Part shown: positions 15,443 through 25,600 of the stretch, piece by piece
Layout of the letters: every line of letters starts with the position of its first letter
Position numbering within the stretch: the stretch's first letter is position 1
From: an uncultured Duncaniella sp.
GTDB taxonomy: Bacteria; Bacteroidota; Bacteroidia; Bacteroidales; Muribaculaceae
Reading direction: 5' to 3'
DNA: 57,439 bases
Assembly: GCA_910584825.1 (NCBI GenBank)
Contig: CAJUCI010000016.1
Location: 1-57,439 of the forward strand
Notes under the pieces: model-generated
The model's database searches: none
Seen by the model: the letters and a program-made list of their open reading frames with translations, nothing else
Told to the model about the DNA's origin: nothing
Position numbers and translations under genes: made by a program

Positions 15443-16759
15443 TTACACATGCCCCAAGCATGCTTCGGGGTCGTCGGGACACACGGCTGTGATTGTCACA
15501 GGCACTACTGTATTGGCAAGCGAGGGGTCGGGATTGGTTAGATTGACGCGGATATAGTTGTCGGTAAATCCGGCCATCGACCCGTCTTTGCGCGGGTGCT
15601 CGACGAGCGTGGGACGCGAAGTGGAGATGTAGCGTGCGGTAAACTCTGCGAGTTTACGCTCCGACACCTCAAGCATGATACGGGTGCGGCGATGCTTCTC
15701 CTCCTGGCTCACCACGGGGGTAATCTCAAGGGCGCGTGTGCCGGGACGTTCGCTATAGGTGAAGACGTGCAGACGCGATATAGGCAGACCCTCGACAAAG
15801 CGTCGAGACTCCTCAAACAGCTCCTCGGTCTCGCCCCTCGCCCCCACAATCAGGTCGACACCTATAAAGGCATCGGGCATCACCTGGCGTATGCGCTCAA
15901 TCTTGTGGCGGAACAGGGCGGTATCATAACGGCGACGCATGAGGCGAAGCACCTCGTCGCTGCCGTTTTGGAGCGGTATGTGGAAATGGGGCATGAACCT
16001 GCGCGACGAGGCCACGAAGTCAATCAGCTCGTCGGTGAGCAGATTAGGCTCGATGGATGATATGCGGTAACGCTCTATCCCCTCGACGGTGTCAAGCTCT
16101 CGGCACAGGTCATAAAAACTCTCGCCGGTGCGTTTACCGAAATCGCCGATATTGACGCCGGTAATCACTATCTCCTTGCCCCCCTCGGCTGCAACTTCGC
16201 GGGCCTGGGCCACGATGTCGGCAATCATGCCCGAGCGGCTGCGTCCGCGGGCCATAGGTATCGTGCAGTAGGAGCAATAGTAATCGCACCCGTCCTGCAC
16301 CTTGAGGAAATAGCGTGTGCGGTCGCCGCGCGAACATGACGGCGAGAATTCGCGTATATCGGCTGTGGCGGTATGATGCACAGCCTTGCGGTGCTCGGCC
16401 TCACACTCGCGCAGATACTCCGTGAGGCGGAGCTTGCGGTCATTGCCGGCCACGATGACCACGCCGGGAAGCGAGGCCACCTCGTCGGGTTTGAGCTGGG
16501 CATAACAGCCGGTGACTATGATGCGGGCCTCGGGATAGCGGCGTGCGAACGAGCGTATGGCCTGACGGCATTTCTTGTCGGCAATCTCCGTGACGCTGCA
16601 GGTGTTGACCACCACATAGTCGGGCACCTCGCCGTCGGGCACACGTTCAATGCCCTCGTCGGCCATGAGCCGCGCGACGGTCGAGGTCTCGGCAAAATTG
16701 AGTTTACAACCGAAAGTGTGGAAGAGTGCTGTACGCTTTTTATTCAACGTTCTCGGCAT
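15443..16759 (-). CDS. mtaB: tRNA t6A37 methylthiotransferase MtaB
   Basis: The 438-aa radical SAM enzyme converts t6A37 to ms2t6A37 in ANN-decoding tRNAs. The N-terminal UPF0004 domain has its three cluster cysteines (C18 in FGCKLN, C54 in NTCSV, C85 in TGCYAQ). The radical SAM triad is CDYYCSYC (about 157-164). A TRAM-like RNA-binding domain occupies the C-terminal 60-70 residues. The FGCKLN start and gene length favour MtaB over MiaB or RimO. It overlaps the Lrp-type regulator gene by 20 nt, so the two are translationally coupled. Confidence 0.93.
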   Translation of the reverse strand: MPRTLNKKRTALFHTFGCKLNFAETSTVARLMADEGIERVPDGEVPDYVVVNTCSVTEIADKKCRQAIRSFARRYPEARIIVTGCYAQLKPDEVASLPGVVIVAGNDRKLRLTEYLRECEAEHRKAVHHTATADIREFSPSCSRGDRTRYFLKVQDGCDYYCSYCTIPMARGRSRSGMIADIVAQAREVAAEGGKEIVITGVNIGDFGKRTGESFYDLCRELDTVEGIERYRISSIEPNLLTDELIDFVASSRRFMPHFHIPLQNGSDEVLRLMRRRYDTALFRHKIERIRQVMPDAFIGVDLIVGARGETEELFEESRRFVEGLPISRLHVFTYSERPGTRALEITPVVSQEEKHRRTRIMLEVSERKLAEFTARYISTSRPTLVEHPRKDGSMAGFTDNYIRVNLTNPDPSLANTVVPVTITAVCPDDPEACLGHV

Positions 16760-17210
16760 TAATGGGCACAGGACGCTTGAAAACCTCCTTGAATGAAATC
16801 AGAGACTCAGTGCGCCCGAGCCCGAGACTGAGCTTGTTGTGTATAATCTCGAGCAGATGAGCGTTGTTGCGGGCATAAATCTTGGCAAAGATGTCATAAG
16901 TGCCGGTGGTGAAATGGCAGTCGACAACCTCAGGAATCTCCTTGAGGCGGGCTACGACCTCGTCAAACTTTGTCGGGTCATTGAGTATGAAGCCTATGTA
17001 TGCGCAAGTCTGATAGCCCACCATCGCGGGGTCAATCTCGGTGCGGAACCCGAGTATCACTCCTGCCGATGTGAGTTTTTGGATACGCTGGTGGATGGCT
17101 GCACCTGAAATGTGTGTCTCACGCGCAATCTCAAGGAAGGGCTTGCGGGCGTTGTTGGAAAGCATTTCAAGGATCTTGATGTCCAATGAATCAAAATGTT
17201 GGCGCGACAT
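16740..17210 (-). CDS. Lrp/AsnC family transcriptional regulator
   Basis: The 156-aa protein has an N-terminal helix-turn-helix (about 5-60, LDIKILEMLSNNARKPFLEIA, then HISGAAIHQRIQKL). The C-terminal RAM/AsnC ligand-binding domain (about 68-145) contains GYQTCAYIGF and CHFTTGTYDIFAKIYA. Lrp/AsnC proteins form octamers that respond to amino acids. The target is unknown; nearest downstream genes are mtaB and a glycosyltransferase, and the gcv operon is close but convergent. A good promoter lies at 17283-17311. Confidence 0.93.
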   Translation of the reverse strand: MSRQHFDSLDIKILEMLSNNARKPFLEIARETHISGAAIHQRIQKLTSAGVILGFRTEIDPAMVGYQTCAYIGFILNDPTKFDEVVARLKEIPEVVDCHFTTGTYDIFAKIYARNNAHLLEIIHNKLSLGLGRTESLISFKEVFKRPVPINAENVE

Positions 17211-17282
17211 TACTGTGTTATGAAATCTAAGGTATGTTTTGATTTAATTACTGTTATATGACGAATTGACATAAAAACGATG

Positions 17283-17311
17283 CAAAATTACTAAAAATCC
17301 AACAAATCCAA
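17283..17311 (-). promoter_or_regulatory. Promoter of the Lrp-type regulator gene
   Basis: Minus strand: TTG (17309-17311), an 18-nt spacer and TAATTTTG (17283-17290), an exact TAnnTTTG match. The start codon is about 73 nt downstream, and the divergent lptD promoter is about 100 bp away. Confidence 0.65.
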
Positions 17312-17392
17312 GATGTCTCGGGGGCGATTTGTATGAATTTTTAAAATGACATTGAATTAACACTTATTTAATAGACGGCATTGCATCAGATG

Positions 17393-17423
17393 TTGGCTAT
17401 TTGGCGAGAAAGTTATAACTTTG
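17393..17423 (+). promoter_or_regulatory. Promoter of lptD, which fixes the start codon
   Basis: TTG (17393-17395), a 20-nt spacer and TAACTTTG (17416-17423) match the Bacteroidetes consensus exactly. Transcription should begin near 17430, so in-frame ATGs at 17381 and 17390 are upstream of the mRNA. TTG 17447 becomes the first usable start. Confidence 0.72.
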
Positions 17424-17446
17424 CACCGATTATTACCCCGAAACTT

Positions 17447-20400
17447 TTGAGGAAAACTCATCTATATATATTAGCAACAGTGCTGCTATGCGCCCTATCG
17501 GTGGGTGCGATATCACGCCCCGCCTCAGGCGACACGACCATGCCTCGTGCCGCCATGACCGACAGCATGGCAGCGATAGACTCAACCGACCGCATATCGC
17601 GACGGAGCATTGACCGGCTTATATCGGCCGCCGATACGGCACTCTCGGCACTCACGGACTCAATAGCCGCCCCTGAAATTGCCGACTTTGACACCGTCGT
17701 CGCCGACACGGTTGTATCACCCCTCGCCGCTGAAGCGGACACCATCACCGACACTCATTCAGCACCGCTACCGGCAACCGCCGCCAACTCCACCGCTGTC
17801 GTTGACAATGATTCGACCATCATTAACGACAGTGTGGCTGCGAAACCTCGCTCAGTGCTGCAGCGTCACGAGATGTCGACCGACTCCACCCGCCGTCCGC
17901 GTCTGAGCCGCACCCGCATCACGGCCTCCAACGACAACGAGTCAAAGATAGTCCGCACCAAGGTCGACCTCGACAACCCCGTGGACTTCTCAGCCAAAGA
18001 CTCGATGGTGATGACCGGGCGAAGCATGGCCTACATGTATGGCGACGGCAAGGTGGTCTACGGCAACATCAAGCTCGATGCCAACGAGATACAAATGAAT
18101 CTCGACTCCACCACGGTATATGCCGTCGGCACGGTCGATTCGGTCGGCGACCTAAAGGGAACGCCGGTGTTTGACGATAACGGCACATCCTACGAGGCCA
18201 AGACCATGCGTTACAACTTCAAGACCGAGAAGGGATTCATCACCGACGTCATCACCCAGCAGGGCGAGGGCTACCTGACCGGCGGACAGTCAAAGAAAAT
18301 CGACGAGAATACCATATATATCGAGAACGCGCGCTACACCACGTGTGACGACCACGAGCACCCCCACTTCTGGATGCAGCTCACCAAGGGCAAGGTGCGC
18401 CCCGGCAAGGATGCTGTGACCGGACCGGCCTATATGGTGCTTGCCGGACTGCCGTTGCCGCTGGCGGTGCCGTTCGGCTATTTCCCGTTCTCAGAGAAAT
18501 ACTCGTCGGGCATCATCTTCCCGACATTCGGTGACGACTATAACCGAGGCTACTATCTGAGCAACGGCGGTTACTATTTCGCCATCAGCCAGAATATGGA
18601 CCTCGCGCTCACCGGCGAAATCTACACCCTCGGTTCGTGGGGACTCCGCGCCCAGTCGGCCTATCTGAAACGCTACAAGTATTCAGGCAACTTCAACATC
18701 TCCTATCTCAAGACCGTGACCGGCGACAAGGGTATGCCCGACTATGCCAAGTCGACCAACTTCCAGATACTCTGGAGCCACTCGCAGGACACCAAGGCCA
18801 ACCCCAACATGAGTTTCTCGGCAAGCGTGAACTTCACCACGAGCGGCTACACGCGCAACGACCTCAACTCCTACTACTCGAGCGCGTTCACCGAGAACAC
18901 CAAGAGTTCGACCATCAACATGACCTATCGTTTCCCCAACTCGAAATGGTCGCTCTCTACGACGGCAAGCGTGTCGCAGCGCACACAGGACTCCACGCTG
19001 GCCGTATCGTTCCCTAACTTCACGCTCACCATGTCGCAGATGTATCCCTTCAAGCGCAAGAGAGCTGTGGGCGATGAGAAGTGGTACGAGAAAATCAAAA
19101 TCTCCTACTCCGGCCAGTTCAACAACTCGCTGACCGCCAAGCAGGACGTATTCTTTAAGAAAAGCCTCATCAAGGACTGGCGCAACGGTATGAAGCACAG
19201 TGTGCCCATCTCGGCCACGTTCAACGTGTTCAAGTACATCAACATCACCCCGTCCATCAACCTCACCGACCGCATGTACACCACCAAGGTGCGCCGCCAG
19301 TGGGACCCGGATGCCGGAGTGGAGAAGCTCGACACAAACTACAGCTTCTATAACGTATGGGACTTCCAGGCGTCCGTGTCGCTCGACACTAAAATCTACG
19401 GCTTCTTCCAGCCGCTCCCCTTCCTGGGCAACAAGGTGAAGATGATACGCCATGTGCTCACGCCGACCATATCGTTTAACGGTGCGCCTGACTTCGCATC
19501 GCCCTTCTTCGGATATTACGGCACGTATCAGTACACCGACTCGCGCGGCAATCTCGTGAACAAGCAGTATTCGATGTTCCCCAACAGCCTCTTCGGCGTG
19601 CCCGGAGCGGGACGCAACGGCTCCGTGTCGTTCTCGCTTGCCAACAACCTCGAGATGAAGGTGCGCGACGACAAGGACTCGATAGGCGAAAAGAAAATCT
19701 CGCTCATCGAAAACCTCACGCTGTCGCAGAGCTATAACTTCGCCGCCGACTCCATGCGGTGGTCCAACCTCAACACATCGATACTCCTGCGCCTTGCCAA
19801 GAACTTCAACCTCAACCTCTCGGCCACTTGGGACGTATATACCTACGCCCTCAACGCCAACGGCTCGCCCGTGCGTGTCAACAAACTGCGCCTCACCGAG
19901 GGCAAAGGCTGGGGCAAGCTCATGAACACCGGCACATCGTTCAGCTACACGTTCAACAACGACACGTTCAAAAAATGGTTTGGCGGAGGCGATGATAAGG
20001 ATGGCAAAGATAAGGATAAGAACGGAGGCTCGCAGCAAAGCGACAACCGCTCGACCAACGACTCGTCACGCCCCGGCCCGACAAATAAGAAGAACGGCAA
20101 GGGTGGCATACAGATAGGCGACAACGGTTATATGGACTGGAGTGTGCCGTGGAACCTCTCGTTCAACTATTCGGTCAATTACGGCTACGGCGATTTTGAT
20201 TACGAGAAACTCGAGTACAAGGGCAAAATCACGCAGAACCTGTCCGTGTCGGGCAACATCCGCCCCACGAGCAACTGGAACTTCGGATTCTCGGCCAGCT
20301 ACAATTTTGACAAGCATAAAATCGCCTACATGAACTGTAACATATCGCGCGACATGCACTGCTTCACTATGCGCGCAAGTTTCGTTCCCGTAGGCCCTTA

Positions 20401-20497
20401 CAAGAGCTACAACTTCCACATCTCCGTTAAGTCGTCGCTGCTCTCCGACCTCAAGTATGACAAGCGTTCGTCGATGAGCAACGGTGTGCGGTGGTAA
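17447..20497 (+). CDS. lptD: LPS-assembly protein LptD (OstA/Imp), outer-membrane translocon
   Basis: The protein is 1016 aa from TTG 17447. This start is chosen because a consensus promoter covers the earlier in-frame ATGs and because it yields a proper signal peptide (RKTHLYILATVLLCALSVGA). A Ser/Thr/Asp-rich linker of about 150 residues follows. An OstA/LptA-like jellyroll (about 175-310) contains SAKDSMVMTGRSMAYMYGDG. A large beta-barrel fills the rest, beginning around LPLPLAVPFGYFPF. The barrel holds a low-complexity D/K/G/S/N insert (about 846-890), probably a surface or periplasmic loop. LptD with LptE inserts lipopolysaccharide in the outer leaflet. No lptE candidate is adjacent. Confidence 0.9.
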   Translation: MRKTHLYILATVLLCALSVGAISRPASGDTTMPRAAMTDSMAAIDSTDRISRRSIDRLISAADTALSALTDSIAAPEIADFDTVVADTVVSPLAAEADTITDTHSAPLPATAANSTAVVDNDSTIINDSVAAKPRSVLQRHEMSTDSTRRPRLSRTRITASNDNESKIVRTKVDLDNPVDFSAKDSMVMTGRSMAYMYGDGKVVYGNIKLDANEIQMNLDSTTVYAVGTVDSVGDLKGTPVFDDNGTSYEAKTMRYNFKTEKGFITDVITQQGEGYLTGGQSKKIDENTIYIENARYTTCDDHEHPHFWMQLTKGKVRPGKDAVTGPAYMVLAGLPLPLAVPFGYFPFSEKYSSGIIFPTFGDDYNRGYYLSNGGYYFAISQNMDLALTGEIYTLGSWGLRAQSAYLKRYKYSGNFNISYLKTVTGDKGMPDYAKSTNFQILWSHSQDTKANPNMSFSASVNFTTSGYTRNDLNSYYSSAFTENTKSSTINMTYRFPNSKWSLSTTASVSQRTQDSTLAVSFPNFTLTMSQMYPFKRKRAVGDEKWYEKIKISYSGQFNNSLTAKQDVFFKKSLIKDWRNGMKHSVPISATFNVFKYINITPSINLTDRMYTTKVRRQWDPDAGVEKLDTNYSFYNVWDFQASVSLDTKIYGFFQPLPFLGNKVKMIRHVLTPTISFNGAPDFASPFFGYYGTYQYTDSRGNLVNKQYSMFPNSLFGVPGAGRNGSVSFSLANNLEMKVRDDKDSIGEKKISLIENLTLSQSYNFAADSMRWSNLNTSILLRLAKNFNLNLSATWDVYTYALNANGSPVRVNKLRLTEGKGWGKLMNTGTSFSYTFNNDTFKKWFGGGDDKDGKDKDKNGGSQQSDNRSTNDSSRPGPTNKKNGKGGIQIGDNGYMDWSVPWNLSFNYSVNYGYGDFDYEKLEYKGKITQNLSVSGNIRPTSNWNFGFSASYNFDKHKIAYMNCNISRDMHCFTMRASFVPVGPYKSYNFHISVKSSLLSDLKYDKRSSMSNGVRW

Positions 20498-20575
20498 TCC
20501 GTAGAACTTTTTCACGACTATTAATGTTGTTTAAGATATAGTATTCTTTATTTAGTCCAAACAACTATTTATGTT

Positions 20576-21091
20576 ATGAAAAAAGTTTTACTTGTAATGT
20601 GTGCCGTACTCGGCATCGTATTCGGAGCAAATGCTCAGAAAGCCCAGCTTCAGATTGGTTACGGCGGCTACACTCAGATGGACTGCACCGACATGCACGA
20701 CGGCGGGTCAATCAACAACGCCTGGGGCGCACTCACAGCCGGTGTCAACTTCAAGGTAGCACCATCGTTTACAATGGGATTCACTTACACATTCTCCTCT
20801 GCCTCCTACAAACATTCTGACGACGCCAACGCCTACTATCACGTCATCATGCTCAACGGCAAATATGACTACTGGCGCAACTCCATCGTCAAGCTCTATG
20901 CCCACGGCGGTGTCGGCGTCGACATCACCCACATGGCTGCAGGTGACTGGCATAAAAACAAGTCGTACTTTGCATTCCAGATTTCACCGTTAGGAGCTGA
21001 AGTTGGCATCTCACGTGCCGCCTCGATGTTCGGTGAGCTTGGCTTCGGCGCGCAGGGCCTCCTGCAGGTGGGTTTCAGGCTCAACCTCTAA
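20576..21091 (+). CDS. Small outer-membrane beta-barrel protein
   Basis: The 171-aa protein has signal peptide MKKVLLVMCAVLGIVFGANAQ, then alternating amphipathic strands such as FTMGFTYTFSSASY and LYAHGGVGVDIT. It ends in an aromatic-to-leucine strand (LLQVGFRLNL), typical of eight-stranded OmpW/OmpX-like barrels in Bacteroidetes. The exact family is not recognised. It lies 78 nt downstream of lptD and 12 nt before a small soluble protein gene. Function unknown; structural or adhesive roles are possible. Confidence 0.78.
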   Translation: MKKVLLVMCAVLGIVFGANAQKAQLQIGYGGYTQMDCTDMHDGGSINNAWGALTAGVNFKVAPSFTMGFTYTFSSASYKHSDDANAYYHVIMLNGKYDYWRNSIVKLYAHGGVGVDITHMAAGDWHKNKSYFAFQISPLGAEVGISRAASMFGELGFGAQGLLQVGFRLNL

Positions 21092-21103
21092 CCGCCGTAT
21101 AAT

Positions 21104-21340
21104 ATGAGCGACAGGATTTCTTACGAAGAGCGCAAGGAGCTTCCCGACAGCGTGTACGGTCTGCCCGAACGCAGGGAGTATCCGATGCCCGATGCAGCGC
21201 ACGTGCGTGCCGCCGAGGCATATTTCCGCTACTGTCCCGAGGAACTGAAGCCTAAACTCGCACGCGCCATCCTGGCCCGCGCAAAGGAGTATGGCGTGGA
21301 TGTCGAAAGCCCCACGGTGCTCGGCTACGCACAGCAGTAG
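21104..21340 (+). CDS. Small soluble protein (78 aa), DUF6582-like
   Basis: The sequence SYEERKELPDSVYGLPERR, followed by YPMPDAAHVRAAEAYF, resembles the short 'LPDS-F-LPE-R-YPI-D-AHARNA' module found in DUF6582 and in phage head-related proteins. That comparison is from memory. The protein is acidic and helical, with no signal peptide or membrane segment. It follows the beta-barrel gene by 12 nt and is closed by a strong terminator, so the two form a unit. Function unknown; no phage genes surround it. Confidence 0.7.
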   Translation: MSDRISYEERKELPDSVYGLPERREYPMPDAAHVRAAEAYFRYCPEELKPKLARAILARAKEYGVDVESPTVLGYAQQ

Positions 21341-21368
21341 ACAACCGACAAATAAAACGATAAAATTT

Positions 21369-21416
21369 CAGGCCGTTGTGTCATAATTCAATAAAGACAC
21401 AACGGCCTGATTTTTT
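21369..21416 (+). terminator. Strong Rho-independent terminator
   Basis: A 14-bp perfect stem, CAGGCCGTTGTGTC (21369-21382) with GACACAACGGCCTG (21396-21409), is followed by six T (21411-21416). It ends the beta-barrel/small-protein unit. Confidence 0.93.
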
Positions 21417-21466
21417 GTCATGCAACAGTCTCTAAATGTGGAGCGACGGGGAAACAAAGTTGTAAA

Positions 21467-21474
21467 TACGTTTG
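21467..21474 (+). promoter_or_regulatory. Candidate -7 box of the RND efflux operon
   Basis: TACGTTTG matches TAnnTTTG. It lies 88 nt before the adaptor start ATG 21562. No convincing -33 TTG is seen at the usual distance. Confidence 0.4.
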
Positions 21475-21561
21475 TTAATTTTATATATTTTTAATCAGAC
21501 TCGGAGCTTGCTCCGGGCTGTGCCACACACCATTGATATCAAACGAATAACACCTACTATA

Positions 21562-22632
21562 ATGAACAGATTCAGTTACACGTGCTGTTGGACTCAATTC
21601 ATATTGTCTGCCATCACATCCATGCTATTAGCAAGTTGCTCTCATTCCGAGAAGGCTACGGTGGCCGCACCTGTCATGGTGACGGTTCAGCCGGTAAGTC
21701 TCAGCCATGAGGGTGGCTCAAGGTCGTTTTCGGGCACTGTGGAATCATCTGAAAACTCTATGGTGAGTTTTTCGGTGCCAGGCAGGATAACCGATATATA
21801 TGTCAGCGAGGGTCAGCGTGTAGCCAAAGGGCAGGTATTGGCACGTGTATCTGCCGACAATTATGTCAACGCCGGTAATATCGCCGATGCGGAGCTTGCC
21901 GAAGCGCGCGATGCCTATGCCCGCCTCAAGAAGCTGCATGATGCCGACGCGCTGCCCGACATCAAATGGGTGGAGGTGCAGAACAAGCTGAAACAGGCCG
22001 AGAATGCCGCGCATATATCCAACCGCGCCGTCGCTGACGCTACGCTCCACGCGCCGGTGTCGGGCGTCGTGGGCCGCAAGCTCGCGAGCGTCGGGCAGAC
22101 AGTAGCAGCCGCCGAGCCTGTGCTCGAGCTTGTGACGGTCAATGACCTGCGCATAGCTGTCTCAGTCCCCGAAAGCGAGATTGGCGACATAGCCGAGGGG
22201 CAGACGGCCAGTGTGTCGTTCAAGTCTCTTGGCATCGACTCCGTGGCCGGGCGCGTGGCCCTCAAGTCGGTAGTCGCCGACCCGCTGACCCGAGCCTACA
22301 CCGTAAAGATTTCGATTCCCAACGCCAATGGCCGCATTCTGCCCGGCATGGTCGGCGATGTCGTGATACCGCATTCAGCCGTCAAGAGCGAGGCTTCGGC
22401 TGGGGGCGTTCTGCTCCCGTCCCAGGCCGTGCTGCTCGGCTCTGACAACCGCCAGTTTGTATGGGTGGTAAGCCAGGGCAAAGCCGAGCGACGCTTCGTC
22501 ACGACCGACAATCTATCGTCGGGCGGCATACTCGTTACCGACGGACTGTCGCCGTCTGACAGCGTAATTGTGGCGGGAATGCAGAAGGTAGGCACCGGCA
22601 CGCCTGTCAGATGTGAACCCGCAGCGAAGTAA
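21562..22632 (+). CDS. RND efflux periplasmic adaptor (HlyD/MFP family), lipoprotein
   Basis: The protein is 356 aa from ATG 21562, preferred over an in-frame start at 21472 because it opens a lipoprotein signal with lipobox LLASC (C26). Domains in order: a lipoyl/barrel-sandwich half (SFSVPGRITDIYVSEGQRVAKGQVL, about 75-100), a short alpha-hairpin (about 115-165), the second lipoyl half (ATLHAPVSGVVGRKL), a beta-barrel and a C-terminal membrane-proximal domain. It bridges the RND pump and the TolC channel encoded next. The pump gene starts 24 nt downstream. Confidence 0.92.
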   Translation: MNRFSYTCCWTQFILSAITSMLLASCSHSEKATVAAPVMVTVQPVSLSHEGGSRSFSGTVESSENSMVSFSVPGRITDIYVSEGQRVAKGQVLARVSADNYVNAGNIADAELAEARDAYARLKKLHDADALPDIKWVEVQNKLKQAENAAHISNRAVADATLHAPVSGVVGRKLASVGQTVAAAEPVLELVTVNDLRIAVSVPESEIGDIAEGQTASVSFKSLGIDSVAGRVALKSVVADPLTRAYTVKISIPNANGRILPGMVGDVVIPHSAVKSEASAGGVLLPSQAVLLGSDNRQFVWVVSQGKAERRFVTTDNLSSGGILVTDGLSPSDSVIVAGMQKVGTGTPVRCEPAAK

Positions 22633-22656
22633 GTCACACTCAATCCGTTCAACATT

Positions 22657-25600
22657 ATGGCACAGCAATCCAAACAGCCCGAGCAGACCCCGCGCCCGCT
22701 CGACAAGCCATCGCCAATCGTGGTGGCCGGCATGAAATACAGCAAGGAAATCATACTGATTACCTGCATCTTCATAGCATTCGGCATCTATGCCCTCAAG
22801 GTTATGAACAAGAACGAATTTCCCTCGTTTACAATCCGCGAGGGGGTCGTGGCCGCGCTCTATCCCGGCGCATCGGTGGAGCAAATCGAGCAGGAGGTGC
22901 TCAAACCGCTTGAGGACTACGTGTTCTCCTACAAGGAGGTCAACAAAAAGAAGACCCACTCTCAGGTGTCGGGCAACACGGCAATTATCTTCGTGGAGCT
23001 TGACGACAATGTAGATGATGCCGACAGCTTCTGGAACGAGTTCAAGATAGGCATGGACAATGTCAGGCTCAAACTGCCGGCGGGAGTGCTCGGCGTGGAG
23101 ACCCTCAGCGACTTCGGCGAGACTTCGGCCCTGCTTATCACGATGCAAAGCTCCGACAAGACCTACCGCGAACTCGGCGACTATATGGACAGCCTCAAGG
23201 ACCGTCTGCGCACAATCGAGAGCGTGGGCAGCATGAGCGTCTACGGCAAGCAGACCGAGCAGATTGCAATCTATTTCGACCCCGATAAACTCCAGCACTA
23301 CGCCCTGTCGGAAAAGACGGTGGGCGCGACGCTTCTTGCCCAGGGATTTCAGACCACCGGCGGCTCGCTGCGCGACGGCGACTATACCCGCCCCATCTTC
23401 GTGGCCCGGCCTGTCAATTCGGTGGCCGATGTAGCCGACATGGTGGTGTTCAGCTCGCCCGACGGCAGTGTGGTCAGGCTCGGCGACATTGCCGAGGTCA
23501 AGAAGGAATATCCCGACCCCGACAGCTATATAACCAACAACTTTGACAAATGCATACTGCTCAGTGTCAGCATGAAGGACGGGTATAACATCGTGGAGAT
23601 GGGCAAGGAGGTCGATGCCGAGCTTGAAAAGGCGCGGGCCGACATACCCGAGTCAGTGACACTGTTCAAGATTACCGACCAGCCGGTAGTGGTCAACAGC
23701 TCGGTCAACTATTTTCTCGTCGAGCTGCTGATTGCCATCATCGCCGTAGTCGTGGTAATAATGATACTGCTGCCGCTCAAGGTGGCACTGATTGCCGCCG
23801 CCACCATCCCGGTATCAATATTTATATCGCTGGGGCTCTTCTATGCATTTGACATCGAGCTTAACACCGTGACGCTGGCATGTCTGATAGTCTCGCTCGG
23901 AATGATTGTGGACAACTCGGTGGTCATCATTGACGACTACGTCGAACTGATTTCCGAAGGGATGGACCATGTATCGGCCACACTCAGGGCCGGCACCGAA
24001 TTTTTCAAGGCCATTTTCTCGGCCACGCTGGCCATTTCGGTCACATTCTTCCCATTCCTGCTGACGGTCACAGGCATGTTTCGCGACTTCCTGACCGATT
24101 TCCCCTGGGGCATGACCATCATACTGTTTGTGTCGCTGCTCATAGCCGAACTGCTCGTGCCTTACCTGCAGCTCAAACTGATTAAACAGCCTATCTACAA
24201 GCTCCAGCAGGAAGCCCTCGCATCCGGCAAGAAGAAATTCAGCCTCTTCAACTCCATGCAGAAGGGATATGACAAGGTAATCGGCTGGTGTTTCAGATTT
24301 CCCAAACTGACTATCGTGCTCGGACTGGCCTGCGTGGTCATCGGCGGATGGCTGTTCATGTCCACCCCGATGCAGCTGATGCCTATTGCCGAGCGAAACC
24401 AGTTTGCCGTCGAAATATTCCTGCCGCAAGGCACGTCGGTCGAGCGCACCACCCAGGTAGCCGACTCGCTCGAAAAGATACTCTCGACCGACGACCGTGT
24501 AGTGTCGATAGCCTCATTCCACGGCTGTTCGTCACCACGCTTCCAAGCCACTTACGCCCCGCAAGTCGGCGGCCCGAACTTCGCACAGTTCATCGTAAAC
24601 ACCAAGAGCAATCAGGCCACCATCGATGTGCTCAACGACTATACCGAAAAATACGAGAGCTTTTTCCCAGACGCCATAGTCCGCTTCAAGCAGTTGAGTT
24701 ATTCAACGGCTGACTATCCGATTGAGATACGCTTTACGGGAGCCGACGAGGCCACTCTTGCCGCTGTCTGCGATTCGATGCTCCAGGTGGCCCGCCGTGT
24801 GCCGGGTCTGCGCAACGTCCGCTCGTCGCTCGGCAATCCACTTGCCGCCGCAATGGTGCAGCCCGACCTCACCCGCGCCTCGCGCTTGGGACTCAACAGC
24901 ATGCTGCTTGAAACCACACTCGCCTTGCGATACAGCACAGGCATACCTGTGGCCACGGTGTGGGAGGGGGATTACGGCATCCCCGTAGTGCTGAAGACCG
25001 ACGCTTCTAACCGCGCCACAGCCGACGAACTGCTCAACGAGCCGATGCCGGTGCTTGGACTCGGCGACGTGCCTCTGCGTCAGATAGCCGACGTCAAGCC
25101 CGAATGGCATCCCGGCATGCTGACCCGCTACAGCGGTGTGCCCTCAGTGTCGCTCATCGCCGAAGTGCAGCGTAATGTCAACGTCATTGACCGCACCGAG
25201 GCACTGATGGACAGCATCGGCCACTATAAGCTCCCTGTCCAGGTGGAACTGACACGCGGGGGCGAATGGGAGGACACAATGAGCACCCTGCCTCAGATAC
25301 TCGGTGGCCTGGCTATAGCCATTGTCATCATCTTCCTCATCCTGCTGCTCCACTACGCATCGGCCGACACGGCTCTGCTCCTGCTGGGGTGTCTGCTGCT
25401 GTGCGTGCCGGGAGCCGCAGCCGGTCTGCGCATACAGTCGACCGACCTGTCGCTTACATGTGTGCTCGGTCTTGTGTCGCTCATGGGCATCCTTGTCCGC
25501 AACGCCATCGTGCTGCTCGACTATGCCGAGGAGCTGCGCAACCAGGGCCAAAGCGTCACCGACGCCGTGTTCAACGCATCCAAGCGTCGAATGCGCCCCA

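Noticed and set aside
18683..20038. Long minus-strand open frame (about 450 codons) opposite lptD
   Set aside because: It is a shadow of lptD codon bias. The translation is Val/Glu/His/Arg-rich without domain character, and lptD has clear family features.
21104..21340. Phage remnant, because of the DUF6582-like protein
   Set aside because: No integrase, capsid, tail or attachment site lies nearby; the gene is part of a chromosomal unit with a beta-barrel gene.
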